NCBI GenBank assembly: GCA_946800325.1 | Contig: OX326959.1 | Location: 16,522,862 to 16,586,861, forward strand | DNA from: Luzula sylvatica | Taxonomy: Eukaryota; Streptophyta; Magnoliopsida; Poales; Juncaceae | Length of the DNA: 64,000 nt | Reading direction: 5' to 3' | Shown: piece by piece, positions 62,101 to 64,000 of the stretch | Layout of the letters: each line of letters begins with the position of its first letter | Position numbering within the stretch: the first letter of the stretch is position 1 | Made by a program: the position numbers and the translations under genes | Notes under the pieces: model-generated | Database searches by the model: none | What the model saw: only the letters and a program-made list of their open reading frames with translations | What the model was told of the DNA's origin: nothing

Positions 62101-63604
62101 CCAGAGGTTCTCCGTCGATAACCCCCGTTCCGCCGACCCACATCTCAAAGCGAACGCGTTATTACAAGCGCACTTCTCGAGGCATTTTGTCGTCGGTAAT
62201 CTCGCGTTGGACCAGAGGGAAGTTTTGTTGTCGGCTCACCGGCTCTTGCAAGCTATGGTGGACGTGATATCGAGCAACGGGTGGTTGAGTCTGGCCTTGT
62301 CGGCGATGGAGGTGAGCCAGATGGTTACGCAAGGGATGTGGGAGCGCGATCCGGTTCTGATGCAGTTACCGCATTTCGGCAAGGAGTTGGCGAAGAAGTG
62401 TCAGGAGAGAGGAGTCGAGACCGTGTTCGACTTGGTCGAGATGGAGGATTCTGAGAGGAGGGAAATGTTGAACATGTCTGATTCGCAGTTAATGGATATC
62501 GTTAGATTCTGCAATCGCTATCCTAATATTGATATGTCTTACGAGGTTCTCGATTCCGACCAAGTGGGCCCTGCCGATAACGTTACCCTTCAGGTATGAT
62601 ATATTATTAGGCACAATTTCACGTGTACCCTTGTAAAACATCATAATTTCACATATACCCCTCAATAATGTGAAATTTCATGAATACCTCTGCAAATCCC
62701 TTTAAATATCATGGATATCCTTCAAAACCCTTTAAATAACATGGTTAGCCCTATAAAATTCTTAAAATATCACATATACCCCTATTATATTATTTAAAAA
62801 CAGTCAATGTCTTTCTCGTTAGTAATATGTCAATTACTTAATTTTTAAAATTATTTTTCTATGATAATAAAAAACTTTTGCTCTAAAATAATATTTAAAA
62901 CCTTAAAAAATCAAGTATTGTCAATTCAATCTCCTAGTTACTTTTCAAAAATCATTGCGGAAATCAATATTATTCTCAAAATTTTAAGTAACTATTATAT
63001 TGATATAAGAGTAAAACGAAAAAAATATTTTGATCGAAAAAATTAACAAATTATTAACGAAAAGTTTAATGTAAGGGTATTCATGACATTTAAAGAGTTT
63101 TACAGGGGTATTTATGAAATTTCACGTTTTTGAGGGGTATACAAGAAATTATGATGTTTTGCGGGGGTACACATGAAATTCACACATGAAATTCTGCCAT
63201 ATTATTATTATTGAAATTAGAGAAGATTTGAGTAATTAATTATTTTTTTGTTTGTGAAGGTGACGTTGGAGAGGGAGATGGAGGGGAGGACGGAAGTGGG
63301 ACCCGTGGACGCAGAGAGGTACCCGAAGGCAAAGGAAGAAGGGTGGTGGTTGGTGGTAGGGGACACGTCAGCGAATCAGTTGCTTGCGATAAAGAGGGTG
63401 TCGTTGCAGAGAAAGTCAAAGGTGCGTGTCGTTTTCACGGCTCCGAACGAAGCGGGCAAGAAGGACTATACCGTATACTTGATGTGCGACTCGTACTTGG
63501 GTTGCGATCAGGAGTACAGTTTCTCTGTTGACGTGAGAGCCGATGCTGGAGGTGACGTTGTCGACGATGATGATGATGATGTCGATGCTGCGAAGAGTGA
63601 CTGA
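56118..63604 (+). CDS. BRR2: U5 snRNP 200-kDa DExH RNA helicase BRR2 (5 coding exons)
   Basis: BRR2 unwinds the U4/U6 duplex to activate the spliceosome and remains in the U5 snRNP. Exons: 56118-56834, 56915-59167, 59242-59631, 59702-62593, 63260-63604; every intron is GT-AG in phase 0, and the product is 2198 residues, the family's usual size. The N-terminal region ([20 protein letters not shown]) is followed by an acidic stretch and two Ski2-like cassettes. The first has APTGAGKT (K544), DEIH (650-653), SATLPN and [10 protein letters not shown]. The second has APTGSGKT (K1389), DELH (1491-1494), SASLAN and QMMGHASRP, with the changes in motif VI expected of the inactive regulatory cassette. 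Winged-helix and Sec63 modules follow each. The Asp-rich tail ([15 protein letters not shown]) ends the protein. Intron 4 holds a Mutator-type MITE. Confidence 0.97.
62610..63198. mobile_element. Mutator-like MITE (family M) in BRR2 intron 4, 9-bp TSD
   Basis: It starts GGCACAATTTCACGTGTACC and ends with ATTCTGCC after the inverted arm (GGGGTACACATGAAATTCAC). ATATTATTA is repeated exactly at 62601-62609 and 63199-63207. At 589 bp it is longer than its relatives because of an extra AT-rich centre, and it fills most of the 666-bp intron, starting 16 bases after the donor. Confidence 0.85.
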
Positions 63605-64000
63605 TTAAGTTTCTATTCAGTGTTAGTTAATAATGTTTTCTGTAATTCTGAATGTTTTTTGTAGTGTTGTTTATGTTATTATTTTATTTTGGTAAGACCA
63701 GGAATTCATGAATGATTCCTAGTTTGTGATAGATCAAATTTGTGTTGCATTTTGAGTTGATATTTTTTGAGATGACTTTGATTAAACCTTTGGTTATTTA
63801 TTTAATGTGCACTCTTGAATTGTATGCACACCGTTGATCATATCACCTAGTCCTGTCATCGTTGGTCTCACTAAAACAAATTCAAGACCTTCGTGTTAGA
63901 AAATGAATATTTCCCTGCTAGGAATTACATGTTTATACTATGACTTGAATCAACTATAATTATATTACCATTTATTTTGAATGTACTGGACTTTAAAACT
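63605..64000. other. 3' flank of BRR2
   Basis: Contains the 3' UTR. Plant-type near-upstream and far-upstream T/TG-rich poly(A) signals are plausible around 63620-63700, but no site can be fixed. No further gene was seen. Confidence 0.45.

Overview
The window is nuclear DNA of a flowering plant, almost certainly a eudicot. It is AT-rich, its genes have many short GT-AG introns, its proteins match plant families (one with a plastid transit region), and the intergenic DNA is packed with small plant-type transposons. I could not fix the species. No rRNA, functional tRNA, CRISPR or viral gene was seen.

Six genes can be assembled exon by exon with the frame kept at every junction. They are riboflavin synthase (5606-6618, +), a single-exon multi-pass membrane protein (25169-26095, -), a kelch-repeat plus coiled-coil protein (35140-39071, +), chloroplast peptide chain release factor 1 (40091-42636, +), a shortened CWC22-like MIF4G/MA3 splicing protein (48794-51062, -) and the U5 snRNP helicase BRR2 (56118-63604, +). 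BRR2 and CWC22 are both spliceosomal proteins, 5 kb apart and divergently arranged. Nothing shows that this is more than coincidence.

Layout. 1-5.4 kb: repeats, including a Mutator-type MITE, a small Helitron, a hAT element with a perfect 8-bp duplication and a GC-rich minisatellite. 5.5-6.6 kb: riboflavin synthase. 6.8-24 kb: no intact gene. Here several decayed copies of a unit of about 2 kb lie in one cluster. Two copies carry remnants of an FKBP immunophilin gene, and a chromomethylase remnant lies nearby. Helitrons, SINEs and MITEs interrupt the cluster. 24-35 kb: the membrane protein gene, then Helitron, SINE, Mutator-MITE and hAT-MITE insertions, a Harbinger-like element filled with AT-rich satellite, and a MITE nested in a hAT-like element. 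35-42.7 kb: the kelch and release factor genes, tandem and co-oriented. 44-48.3 kb: two solo LTRs with 5-bp duplications, and an inverted repeat made from the 5' part of a hAT transposase gene. 48.8-51.3 kb: CWC22-like gene. 51.9-55.3 kb: a Helitron and a hAT element with a BED finger remnant. 55.8-64 kb: BRR2.

The most informative result is that many insertions could be bounded by eye through their target-site duplications (5 bp LTR, 8 bp hAT, 9 bp Mutator-like, 8-13 or 15 bp SINE). This gives a resolved picture of nested transposition. The most unusual items are the CWC22-like gene, whose arginine-rich 5' ORF is in a different frame from its body; the tail-to-tail hAT transposase hairpin; the solo LTR with eight CGTTCGAACG-type palindromes upstream of its TATA box; and one Mutator-MITE family found in introns three times.
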